A stretch of 5,802 bases of DNA, from the NCBI GenBank assembly GCA_015492355.1, contig WGFF01000265.1, forward strand, positions 1-5,802, in the 5' to 3' direction. Of this stretch, positions 1-5,679 are shown one piece after another. A program made the position numbers and the translations under genes. The stretch's first letter is position 1. Every line of letters begins with the position of its first letter. Source of the DNA: Deltaproteobacteria bacterium. GTDB taxonomy: Bacteria; Desulfobacterota; GWC2-55-46; S146-73. A model generated the notes under the pieces. The model ran no database searches. It was given only the letters and a program-made list of their open reading frames with translations, and was not told the DNA's origin.

Positions 1-407
1 ATGTAATACACAGTGTAGACTCGGTGGAACTGGCACGCCTCATAAATAAAAGGGCACAGAAGCCCATAGATGTTCTCATAGAGGTCAACATAGCGGGCGA
101 GAAGACAAAGACAGGTATAGAACCCGGGGGTGTTCTGAATCTCGTAAGGGAGATAGCCCGGCTTGAGAACCTCAGATTAAGGGGACTCATGGCTATACCG
201 CCACTTTTCGACGACCCTGAGATGTCCAGACCATACTTCATAACCCTCAGAAGGATAGCAGAGGGCATAAACAGGGAGCGTATACCAGGAATCTTCCTCA
301 AAGACCTCTCCATGGGCATGTCCAACGACTTCGATATCGCAATAGAAGAGGGCGCAACCATGGTAAGGGTGGGAACAGCCATCTTCGGTCCACGGAAGAA
401 GAGATGA
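1..407 (+). CDS. yggS: YggS/YlmE/PROSC-family pyridoxal-phosphate homeostasis protein, 3' part
   Basis: This is the C-terminal part (134 codons, frame starting at base 3) of a YggS-type protein, a fold-type III PLP-binding protein that buffers cytosolic pyridoxal 5'-phosphate and affects amino-acid balance without a known enzymatic reaction. The open frame runs in from the window edge: the first visible residues read VIHSVDS, a conserved family segment, so the GTG at 24 is not the start. Other family blocks are visible: VLIEVNIAGEKTKTGI, LRLRGLMAIPP, and the C-terminal LSMGMSNDFDIAIEEGATMV followed by RVGTAIFGPR. Family members are about 225-235 residues, so roughly 95 N-terminal residues, including the PLP-binding lysine, lie outside the window. 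The end with a normal GTAIFG..R motif shows an intact 3' end. It is followed, after 114 bases, by proC, the classic partner of yggS in many bacteria. Confidence 0.95.
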   Translation, partial: VIHSVDSVELARLINKRAQKPIDVLIEVNIAGEKTKTGIEPGGVLNLVREIARLENLRLRGLMAIPPLFDDPEMSRPYFITLRRIAEGINRERIPGIFLKDLSMGMSNDFDIAIEEGATMVRVGTAIFGPRKKR

Positions 408-521
408 TAAAGGGGTTACACCCCATGGAATCCACTTTAGATCAAGGTCCTTTGTGAAAGGATGGGTGGGATAGAACCCTTTTATTTCAAGGGTTTATCC
501 TATGAACTCAAGGAGAACTGT
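408..521 (+). other. yggS-proC spacer with three small hairpins
   Basis: This gap contains three successive inverted repeats. GGGGT (412-416) can pair with ACCCC (420-424) across a 3-base loop. TCCTTT (448-453) can pair with AAAGGA (457-462) around GTG. AACCCTT (475-481) can pair with AAGGGTT (489-495) around a 7-base loop. None is followed by a clear U-tract, so none is a convincing intrinsic terminator. They may process or pace a yggS-proC transcript, or be remnants of a dispersed palindromic repeat. No promoter that I would defend is visible. Confidence 0.4.
511..515 (+). promoter_or_regulatory. Shine-Dalgarno site deciding the proC start
   Basis: AGGAG lies 6 bases before the ATG at 522, the best-spaced ribosome binding site in the region. 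It favours 522 over the in-frame upstream ATG at 462. The only purine-rich stretch near 462, GAAAGG, directly abuts that ATG. Confidence 0.8.
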
Positions 522-1343
522 ATGCTTGAGGGCAAGAGGATATGTTTCCTTGGTGCGGGTAATATGGCAGGCTCCCTTATAAAGGGGCTTGTAAGATCTG
601 GCAGGGTAAGCCCGGGGCAGATTATAGCGAGTGACAGGCTCAAAGACAGGCTCCTCCAGCTGGCAGAGGAATACGAGATAAAGATATACAGCAAGAACTA
701 CGAGGCTTGCAGGGATGCTGACATCGTGTTTATAACCGTAAAGCCTGTGGATGTACCATCCCTTCTCGGGGAGGTATCAGAGGAGATGGACACCCAGAAG
801 CTTGTAATCTCCACCGTGGCGGGTACCACCACCTCCACCATACTCGGTCTCATCGGCAGGGCTGTCCCCCTTGTAAGGGCCATGCCGAACATATCCGCAA
901 CGGTTCTCGAAGGCATGACCGCCATCTTTCCAGGTCCTGGTGCTGGCAGAAAAGGGGTGGATACAGCAAGGGCTATATTCGATACAGTGGGCAGGGTGGT
1001 AGTGGTGGAGGATGAGTCCCTCATGGACCTTGTTACAGGTCTGAGCGGGAGTGGACCTGCCTATGTGTTCATGTTCATGGAGGGGCTCTTTGAGGCTGGG
1101 CTGGAGGGTGGACTCCCTGAAGAGATAAGTAGACTCCTCTCGCTCCAGACTACCCTCGGGGCGGTCAGGCTCGCCATGGAGAGCAAAAAGGACTTCAAGG
1201 AACTCATAGACATGGTCACATCACCAGGGGGTACAACCATAGAGGGATTGAAGAGACTCGATGGGGGGGGATTCAAGCAGGTGGTAAAGGAGGCAGTGCG
1301 GGCAGCAACCGCAAGGGCAAAAGAACTCTCTGGCACAAATTAG
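522..1343 (+). CDS. proC: Pyrroline-5-carboxylate reductase (proline biosynthesis)
   Basis: ProC reduces 1-pyrroline-5-carboxylate to L-proline with NAD(P)H in the cytosol, the last step of proline synthesis. From the ATG at 522 it is 273 residues, the usual family length (E. coli ProC is 269). The N-terminal Rossmann fold shows the dinucleotide loop FLGAGNMAGSLI at residues 9-20. VKPVDV (73-78), STVAGTT (97-103) and VRAMPN (118-123) are further cofactor and substrate-side blocks. The C-terminal helical dimerisation domain has SGSGPAY (175-181) and the P5CR signature SPGGTTIEGL (234-243). An in-frame ATG at 462 would add 20 residues (MGGIEPFYFK...) ahead of the normal N-terminus. I reject it because AGGAG at 511-515 fits 522 and residues 6 onward align with the family start. 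It sits after yggS and 36 bases before the yggT start, probably in one operon. Confidence 0.96.
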   Translation: MLEGKRICFLGAGNMAGSLIKGLVRSGRVSPGQIIASDRLKDRLLQLAEEYEIKIYSKNYEACRDADIVFITVKPVDVPSLLGEVSEEMDTQKLVISTVAGTTTSTILGLIGRAVPLVRAMPNISATVLEGMTAIFPGPGAGRKGVDTARAIFDTVGRVVVVEDESLMDLVTGLSGSGPAYVFMFMEGLFEAGLEGGLPEEISRLLSLQTTLGAVRLAMESKKDFKELIDMVTSPGGTTIEGLKRLDGGGFKQVVKEAVRAATARAKELSGTN

Positions 1344-1379
1344 TTTCTGTGGTATATTTATACAGATAGGGAGGAAAAG

Positions 1380-1691
1380 GTGTTCATTCTTGCCAATCTT
1401 CTTGATGCTATAGCCCAGATACTCGATATAGGTCTCACCATATACATGTGGATCGTGATAATACGGGCACTTATCTCGTGGGTGAACCCTGACCCCTACA
1501 ATCCCATAGTGAGGTTCCTCTACAGTGCGACAGAACCGGTGCTCTATGAGGTGAGAAAGAGACTTCCCTTCATGGGCGGGATAGATATCTCGCCCATTGT
1601 GGTAATACTGGCTATAATATTCATAAAACTATTCCTTGTAACAACCCTTAAAGACCTTGCCTGGCAGATAAAGACAGGAGGTGCCCTATGA
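1380..1691 (+). CDS. yggT: YggT-family integral membrane protein
   Basis: This is a 103-residue YggT-family membrane protein. Residues about 3-33 form a long hydrophobic segment and about 69-91 a second one. Between them lies the family hallmark SWVNPDPYNPIVRFLYSATE (33-52), followed by GGIDISPIVV (66-75). YggT proteins (YlmG in Gram-positive bacteria and chloroplasts) are linked to membrane or cell-division and plastid nucleoid organisation and to osmotic tolerance, but the molecular role is not settled. The start is GTG at 1380, with GGGAGG at 1369-1374 five bases upstream. Its end overlaps the divIVA start by 4 bases (ATGA), so the two are probably translationally coupled. It lies between proC and a DivIVA-domain gene, matching both the proteobacterial yggS-proC-yggT-yggU order and the Gram-positive ylmE/ylmG/divIVA neighbourhood. 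Confidence 0.93.
   Translation: MFILANLLDAIAQILDIGLTIYMWIVIIRALISWVNPDPYNPIVRFLYSATEPVLYEVRKRLPFMGGIDISPIVVILAIIFIKLFLVTTLKDLAWQIKTGGAL
1676..1682 (+). promoter_or_regulatory. Consensus Shine-Dalgarno site of divIVA inside yggT
   Basis: AGGAGGT, a full anti-16S match, lies within the last codons of yggT, 5 bases before the divIVA ATG at 1688. This supports reinitiation or independent strong initiation of divIVA at the ATGA overlap. Confidence 0.8.
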
Positions 1692-2182
1692 GGATTACAC
1701 CCATGGAGATAAGGGAACACCAGCTGAAGAAAAGGCTCTTTGGCTACGACATCCAGGAGGTGGAGGCTTTCAAGGACCTCTGCGCAGAGGCACTCGAAGA
1801 GGCGAGCAAGAAGGTGCACAGACTGGAGGAAAAACTCAAGCGTACCTGTGAGAGGCTATCCGAGTTCGAGGAGAGGGAATCCATACTCAAGGAGACCATA
1901 ACAACCGCACAGAAGATGGTGGAAGACCTCAAGGAGAATGCACGCAAGGAGGCAGAACTCATAATAATAGAGGCGAAGAATCAGGCAGAGGAGATAGTAA
2001 GGCACGCACGGGAGAGATGCGAGAGGATACAGGACGATATAGTACAGCTCAGGAAACAGAAGGCAGAACTCGTCTCGTCGATAAAATCTATCCTGGACTA
2101 CCACACCGGCATACTATCCATGAACGAAGAATCCGATGAGGACAAGGGCTCTGATAAGCTCACCCTCTTCCCCCAAAGGTAA
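1688..2182 (+). CDS. divIVA: DivIVA-domain coiled-coil protein
   Basis: This 164-residue protein begins with the DivIVA lipid-binding domain: MRITPMEIREHQLKKRLFGY at 1-20, then D21 and EVEAF at 24-28, matching the GYDxxEVxxF family signature. Residues about 32-140 are rich in E, K, R and A with heptad-like spacing and read as a long coiled coil. The tail (145-164) is acidic and probably disordered. DivIVA proteins bind negatively curved membrane and recruit division, wall-growth or chromosome-anchoring partners; the partner here is unknown. In B. subtilis DivIVA the tip residues are F17-R18; here the aligned pair is L17-F18, so a hydrophobic tip is kept but the arginine is shifted or lost (R16 precedes). 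The ATG overlaps the yggT stop and has AGGAGGT upstream. The next gene starts 6 bases after the stop. The domain call is firm; the gene symbol only denotes family membership. Confidence 0.88.
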   Translation: MRITPMEIREHQLKKRLFGYDIQEVEAFKDLCAEALEEASKKVHRLEEKLKRTCERLSEFEERESILKETITTAQKMVEDLKENARKEAELIIIEAKNQAEEIVRHARERCERIQDDIVQLRKQKAELVSSIKSILDYHTGILSMNEESDEDKGSDKLTLFPQR

Positions 2183-2188
2183 CCCCCA

Positions 2189-2500
2189 TTGACCGCTAAG
2201 GACAGATACCCCTTTGTGGTGGACACAGAGGATGGTGTGTATATGAACGTACGCATCCAGCCAGGGGTATCAAGACAGGGGATAAACCTCAATGGTGGGG
2301 TGCTCCGCATCTCCCTTAAGTCACCACCACACAGGGGCAGGGCAAACAGAGAACTGGTTGAGTTCCTCTCTGACCTTTTTGGCGTAAAAAAGACTTCTAT
2401 TTCAATCACTTACGGCACAGGTTCAAAAAATAAGAGGATAAGGATAGAGGGTATCACCAGGGACGAGATAGAAGACACCCTCTCCTCCCTGGGAATGTAA
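2189..2500 (+). CDS. yggU: DUF167/YggU-family protein
   Basis: This 103-residue protein of the DUF167 (YggU, UPF0235) family has no established biochemical role. Solved family members are small alpha/beta folds. The sequence shows VRIQPGVSRQGI (21-32), the conserved block SLKSPPHRGRANRELVEFL (42-60) corresponding to the family pattern A-P-x-x-G-x-A-N, and ITYGTGSKNKRIRIEG (73-88), matching the G-x-x-S-x-x-K end of the domain. The proposed start is TTG at 2189, 6 bases after the divIVA stop, with AAAGGT (2175-2180) eight bases upstream. Alternatives are the GTG codons for V10 or V11 and ATG for M19. M19 would trim the first strand, so TTG or GTG is preferred. It is the last gene of the first cluster. 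The yggU-yggT-proC-yggS linkage is widespread, which supports the assignment. Confidence 0.88.
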   Translation: MTAKDRYPFVVDTEDGVYMNVRIQPGVSRQGINLNGGVLRISLKSPPHRGRANRELVEFLSDLFGVKKTSISITYGTGSKNKRIRIEGITRDEIEDTLSSLGM

Positions 2501-2600
2501 TGGGATTTTTTTATTAAATAAATCAATGGGTTACACAAAAAGAGACCTATGGGGTAATTTTTTAATCCACCTTTAATGTTTTTTATGGTAGAAATATTAT

Positions 2601-2671
2601 CGGACCCTAAGGCGGCCATACCTCTCAAAAAAGCAAACCTCCCCCCTGCATCAGCAAGGGCCGCCGGTCTG
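2601..2671 (+). ncRNA. Putative structured RNA stem upstream of the siroheme gene
   Basis: CGGACC (2601-2606) pairs with GGTCTG (2666-2671), with one G-U pair. After a 4-base CTAA bulge (2607-2610), GGCGGCC (2611-2617) pairs perfectly with GGCCGCC (2659-2665). That makes a 13-bp, mostly GC stem closing a 41-base loop that carries CCCCCTGC (2642-2649) and a mini-stem TGC/GCA (2647-2649 with 2654-2656). I do not recognise it as any known riboswitch class. It could be part of a 5' leader, the 3' end of the upstream operon, or a dispersed DNA palindrome. The strand is assumed from the neighbouring genes. Confidence 0.35.
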
Positions 2672-2715
2672 GAAGGGGCAGGGCGTGTTTCTCCGAGAAA
2701 CCCCCTGCCCTTTCC
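2671..2715 (+). terminator. Long GC-rich hairpin, terminator-like
   Basis: GGAAGGGGCAGGG (2671-2683) pairs with CCCTGCCCTTTCC (2703-2715), 13 bp with one G-U pair. Inside it GTTTCT (2687-2692) pairs with AGAAAC (2696-2701) around a CCG loop, with a short internal loop between the two stems. If only the inner GGGCAGGG/CCCTGCCC stem forms, the sequence that follows (2711-2722) is pyrimidine- and U-rich, so a + strand intrinsic terminator is possible. It lies 170 bases after the yggU stop and 110 bases before the siroheme gene. The U-tract is broken by C and A, so termination is an inference. Confidence 0.45.
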
Positions 2716-2810
2716 TATTTCTGACTCAGCCATCCCAAGCCTCAAAACACCCCTGAACTATCCCCTCTTCCATAGTTAAGGGACCATGCCCGCTCGTACA
2801 AAAATATTTC

Positions 2811-2816
2811 TATAAT
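2811..2816 (+). promoter_or_regulatory. Candidate -10 box for the tetrapyrrole operon
   Basis: TATAAT is a perfect sigma-70 -10 hexamer in an AT-rich stretch. No acceptable -35 lies 16-18 bases upstream (the bases around 2788-2793 are GC-rich) and there is no extended TG. A start 6-8 bases downstream would put the transcript start at about 2822-2825, practically on the ATG at 2825, implying a leaderless message if the promoter is real. Confidence 0.4.
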
Positions 2817-2824
2817 CCCATGAA

Positions 2825-3481
2825 ATGGATTATCATGGAGGTATGGGATACTATCCTCTTTTTATTGAGCTCGATGGCAAGAGATGTGTGGTTGTTGGAG
2901 GTGGTGGCGTTGCGGAGAGAAAGGTCATAGGGCTCCTTTCAGCAGGTGCACAGGTTACTGTCATAAGCCCGAGGATTACCAGGGGGCTGAAAACCCTGGT
3001 TAAGGATAGAGCCATCCATCACATCCAGAGGGGTTTCCGTGGGCAAGACCTCGATGGTGTATTCCTTGTCATAGGTGCCACATCCTCAAAGGATACAAAC
3101 CTCTCCGTCCAGAGAGAGGCTTCAAGGAGGGGGATACTCGTCAATATCGTCGACTCTCCAGAGGGTTCTAACTTCATAGTACCAGGGGTAGTAAGAAGGG
3201 GAAGGCTTGTGGTTGCGGTATCCACATCAGGCATGTGTCCCCTCCTTACCGCCACATTGAGGCGAAGGATCGAGGAGATGATACCAGAGGGATACGGGGA
3301 GTTTGTAGAACTCCTTGGATCGATAAGGCAGAAGTTGTTGAAAGAAGGCATAAAACGTGGTAAAAAGGATAAGATTATCAGGAACTTAATAGACTCTCCC
3401 CTGCTGGAATGGATAAAACAGGGGGCATGGGACAGGGTGGATGAGTTCATCGATGAGGTTCTGGGAGAGACCCCTCCATGA
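2825..3481 (+). CDS. Met8/CysG-N type precorrin-2 dehydrogenase (possibly also sirohydrochlorin ferrochelatase)
   Basis: The enzyme oxidises precorrin-2 to sirohydrochlorin with NAD+; Met8-like members can also insert Fe2+ to give siroheme. The 218-residue protein shows YYPLFIELDGKRCVVVGGGG (9-28) followed by VAERK, the Rossmann NAD loop, and then VTVISP (44-49). LVNIVDSPEGSNFIVPG (105-121) holds the conserved aspartate, D110 here, needed for catalysis in the family. STSGMCPLL (133-141) and LRRRIEE (145-151) follow, then a helical C-terminal part. There is no C-terminal SUMT methyltransferase domain, so it is the short form and uroporphyrinogen methylation must be done by another gene. The start is uncertain: ATG 2825 has no SD, while ATG 2843 (MGYYPLF) fits the family N-terminus but GGAGGT (2837-2842) touches it with zero spacing. 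It precedes a CcsA/HemX-like gene and hemA, a common tetrapyrrole neighbourhood. Siroheme serves sulfite/nitrite reductases or the siroheme-dependent heme route. Confidence 0.9.
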   Translation: MDYHGGMGYYPLFIELDGKRCVVVGGGGVAERKVIGLLSAGAQVTVISPRITRGLKTLVKDRAIHHIQRGFRGQDLDGVFLVIGATSSKDTNLSVQREASRRGILVNIVDSPEGSNFIVPGVVRRGRLVVAVSTSGMCPLLTATLRRRIEEMIPEGYGEFVELLGSIRQKLLKEGIKRGKKDKIIRNLIDSPLLEWIKQGAWDRVDEFIDEVLGETPP

Positions 3482-3540
3482 GGGGATACCCAGTCCGAAC
3501 CCTTCCCCTGCGGGTCATTCGATGAAAGGTTGCACAAAAG

Positions 3541-4359
3541 GTGAATCAGATATTCTTCTACATAACCTCTGCCATATATTTCGTTACTACCATAGTGTAC
3601 ACCTGGTATCTTATATCCCATAGGGATGCAACGGTAAATACCGCAAGAAAGATACTCCTCGTCGGTTTTGCCTTTCATACATTTACCATAATAAGCAGGT
3701 GGTTTGAGGCAGGGAGGACACCAGCAACGAGTCTTCACGAATCCCTCACCTTTTTCGGGTGGATTGTGATGGCTCTGTATATAGTCATGCTCTACAGATA
3801 CAGGCTTTCCATCCTCGGTGCGTTCGTCACCCCCTTTGTGCTACTCCTTCTCATAACCGCATCCCTGCTCCCGAGGAAGATAATCCCCCTTGCACCTGTA
3901 CTCGAAAGTTACTGGCTACCTGTACACATAATACTTGCCTTTCTGGGGAATGCCTTTTTCACCCTGGCATTTCTCTTTGGTATAATGTATCTTCTCCAGG
4001 AACATTACCTCAAGGACCACAAGGTGGGAGGACTGTACTTCGTCCTGCCCGCCCTCGATATACTCGATGAGATGAACTACAAGTGTCTTCAGTATGGATT
4101 TCCCCTCCTCACCCTTGCGATAATAACAGGTGCTATATGGTCTGAATACACCCTTGGCAGTTACTGGCTATGGAAGCCAAGACAGATATGGTCGCTCATA
4201 ACATGGCTCATGTACGCTGTACTGCTCCATGGCAGACTGACATCGGGCTGGAGGGGAAGGAAGGCTGCCATATTCTCAGGGGTGGCATTCTGCGTACTCA
4301 TAGGCTCTTTTATCGTCATAAACCTTGTATCAGGGGCAGGACATGGATTCATAGAGTAA
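3541..4359 (+). CDS. CcsA/HemX-like polytopic membrane protein (cytochrome c assembly family)
   Basis: This 272-residue protein of the CcsA/ResC/HemX family has about eight hydrophobic segments (roughly 2-24, 36-52, 67-84, 90-110, 127-152, 184-200, 214-230 and 243-263). Family members with a WWD motif handle heme for cytochrome c maturation, while HemX encoded beside hemA in Bacillus lowers glutamyl-tRNA reductase abundance. The segment corresponding to WWD reads LGSYWLWKPRQIWSLITWL (205-223), so the usual W-x-W-D is W-x-W-K here (K212). It is followed by LLHGRLTSGWRGRKAA (228-243), a block typical of the HemX-like branch. Candidate heme ligands include H66 in SLHES, H129 in PVHII and H230. 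The start is GTG 3541, the first usable codon after an in-frame TGA at 3523-3525; the upstream AAAGG (3525-3529) is 11 bases away, rather far. It lies 59 bases after the siroheme gene and 12 bases before hemA, supporting HemX over CcsA. Confidence 0.85.
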   Translation: MNQIFFYITSAIYFVTTIVYTWYLISHRDATVNTARKILLVGFAFHTFTIISRWFEAGRTPATSLHESLTFFGWIVMALYIVMLYRYRLSILGAFVTPFVLLLLITASLLPRKIIPLAPVLESYWLPVHIILAFLGNAFFTLAFLFGIMYLLQEHYLKDHKVGGLYFVLPALDILDEMNYKCLQYGFPLLTLAIITGAIWSEYTLGSYWLWKPRQIWSLITWLMYAVLLHGRLTSGWRGRKAAIFSGVAFCVLIGSFIVINLVSGAGHGFIE

Positions 4360-4371
4360 GGGGGAAGTGGT

Positions 4372-5679
4372 ATGAACCTCATTATAGTGGGGCTTAACCA
4401 TAACAGTGCACCTGTGGAGATAAGGGAAAAACTCTCCTTCCCTTCCCAGACCATAGGAGAGCCCCTCAGAAGGCTTATCTCCTCCGAGGAGATAAAAGAG
4501 GGTGTGATACTTTCCACCTGCAACAGGGTGGAGGTCATAGGTGTTAGTGGTGATACAGAGAGGGGGGTGTGGGAGATAAAGAGATTCCTCTCTGATTATC
4601 ACAGAATCCCCCTTGAGGAACTCGATGAGTATCTCTACGTACATATGTGCGAGGATGCGGTAAGACACCTCTTCAGGGTCTCATCGAGCCTCGATTCAAT
4701 GGTCATGGGAGAACCGCAGATACTCGGACAGGTAAAGGAGGCATACAGTTATGCGGTCCATCACAACACAGCAGGCGTTATCATTAATAAACTATTCCAC
4801 AAGGCATTCCAGGTAGCCAAAAGAATACGGACAGAGACCAGGATAGGCTCTCAGGCTGTATCCATAAGTTTTGCAGCGGTAGAACTTGCAAGAAAGATAT
4901 TTGCAAACCTCTCGGACAAGGCTGTGATGCTCGTCGGTGCAGGTGAGATGGCAGAACTGGCTGCAAAACATCTCCTCTCCAACGGTGTAAGGGAGATTAT
5001 CATAGCAAACAGGACATACGAGAAGGCAGAGGAGCTGGCAAGATCGTTCAACGGAACACCCATAATGTTCAGGGAATTCGTCCACTATCTGAAGGATGTG
5101 GATATAGTCATAACATCCACTGCATCACCACGGTTCATAATAAAGGAAGACCAGATACGTGAGGTACTGAGGGAGAGGAAAAACAAGTCGATGTTCTTCA
5201 TAGATATCTCGGTACCAAGGAACGTCGATCCCCTTGTGAACAATATAGACAATGCCTATGTGTACGATATAGACGACCTCAGGGGTGTGGTGGAGGCGAA
5301 TCTCAGGGAGAGACAGAAGGAGGCAAGGGAGGCAGAACGCATAATAGAGGAGGAGATAGATAGATTCTACAGATGGGTCAAATCCCTCGATGTGGTGCCA
5401 ACCATAATAGCCCTGAGGAAGAGGTGCGAGAACATAAGGAAAGGTGAGCTCAAGAAGGCACTCGCAGGACTCAAAAACCTCTCACAGAAGGATGTGGAAA
5501 TACTCGATGCAATGACATCAGCCATAGTAAACAAGATACTCCACAACCCCCTTACACATCTCAAAAAGGAGGCAAACAAGGTAGAAGGAGACCTCTATAT
5601 AGACGTTACAAGAAGGCTCTTCGACCTGGATGAGGAACTGAAGGAACTCGAAAACTCAAAAAAGGAGATCAAGGCATGA
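4372..5679 (+). CDS. hemA: Glutamyl-tRNA reductase
   Basis: HemA reduces the glutamate of Glu-tRNA(Glu) to glutamate-1-semialdehyde with NADPH, the first committed step of C5-route tetrapyrrole synthesis, in the cytosol. At 435 residues it has full family length. The catalytic domain shows GLNHNSAPVEIREKLSF (7-23) and LSTCNRVEVIG with the nucleophile Cys50. H99 and LFRVSSSLDSMVMGEPQILG (100-119) form the family signature. The NADPH domain has VMLVGAGEMAELAAKHL (185-201), then IIIANRT and DIVITSTASP. A long spine helix (around ANLRERQKEAREAERIIEEE) and the C-terminal dimerisation domain, ending in charged helices, complete the protein. The start is ATG 4372, with AAGGGGGA at 4358-4365 six bases upstream. 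It forms an operon with the HemX-like and Met8-like genes. No hemL, hemB or hemC is visible in the 123 bases left downstream. Confidence 0.97.
   Translation: MNLIIVGLNHNSAPVEIREKLSFPSQTIGEPLRRLISSEEIKEGVILSTCNRVEVIGVSGDTERGVWEIKRFLSDYHRIPLEELDEYLYVHMCEDAVRHLFRVSSSLDSMVMGEPQILGQVKEAYSYAVHHNTAGVIINKLFHKAFQVAKRIRTETRIGSQAVSISFAAVELARKIFANLSDKAVMLVGAGEMAELAAKHLLSNGVREIIIANRTYEKAEELARSFNGTPIMFREFVHYLKDVDIVITSTASPRFIIKEDQIREVLRERKNKSMFFIDISVPRNVDPLVNNIDNAYVYDIDDLRGVVEANLRERQKEAREAERIIEEEIDRFYRWVKSLDVVPTIIALRKRCENIRKGELKKALAGLKNLSQKDVEILDAMTSAIVNKILHNPLTHLKKEANKVEGDLYIDVTRRLFDLDEELKELENSKKEIKA

Larger units (their letters stand above)
2501..2824. other. Non-coding gap between the two gene clusters
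   Basis: I see no credible gene in these 324 bases. A 67-codon frame on the + strand (2576-2779) and a 111-codon frame on the - strand (2410-2745) have no family motif or fitting start site, and the second runs antisense into yggU. The first 100 bases are AT-rich (T-runs at 2505-2511 and 2558-2563). The middle (2601-2715) is GC-rich and strongly self-complementary. The last 60 bases turn AT-rich again and end in a TATAAT close to the next gene. Confidence 0.7.

Noticed and set aside
462..521. Upstream ATG that would lengthen ProC by 20 residues
   Set aside because: The extra residues precede the normal family N-terminus, and a well-spaced AGGAG supports 522. The ATG at 462 lies within a small hairpin.
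2504..2521. AT-rich near-palindrome just after yggU, a possible terminator
   Set aside because: The stem would be almost entirely A-T with a mismatch and has no following U-tract. It is more likely simple AT-rich intergenic sequence.
2601..2715. Cobalamin, c-di-GMP or molybdenum-cofactor riboswitch
   Set aside because: I looked for the conserved core strings of these classes on both strands by eye and found none convincing, so the element is left unclassified.
2410..2745. A 111-codon - strand frame across the yggU end and the gap
   Set aside because: It overlaps yggU antisense, has no motif, and its proline/arginine/glycine-rich stretch comes from the palindromic element.
2576..2779. A 67-codon frame in the gap (begins MFFMVEILSD)
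   Set aside because: There is no SD before its ATG, it has no recognisable domain, and its middle coincides with the self-complementary 2601-2715 element, which explains its odd composition.
3019..3738. A 239-codon open frame on the - strand
   Set aside because: It lies antisense to the well-supported siroheme gene and the start of the HemX-like gene. Its translation shows no family motif, and it is explained as a shadow of biased codon use.
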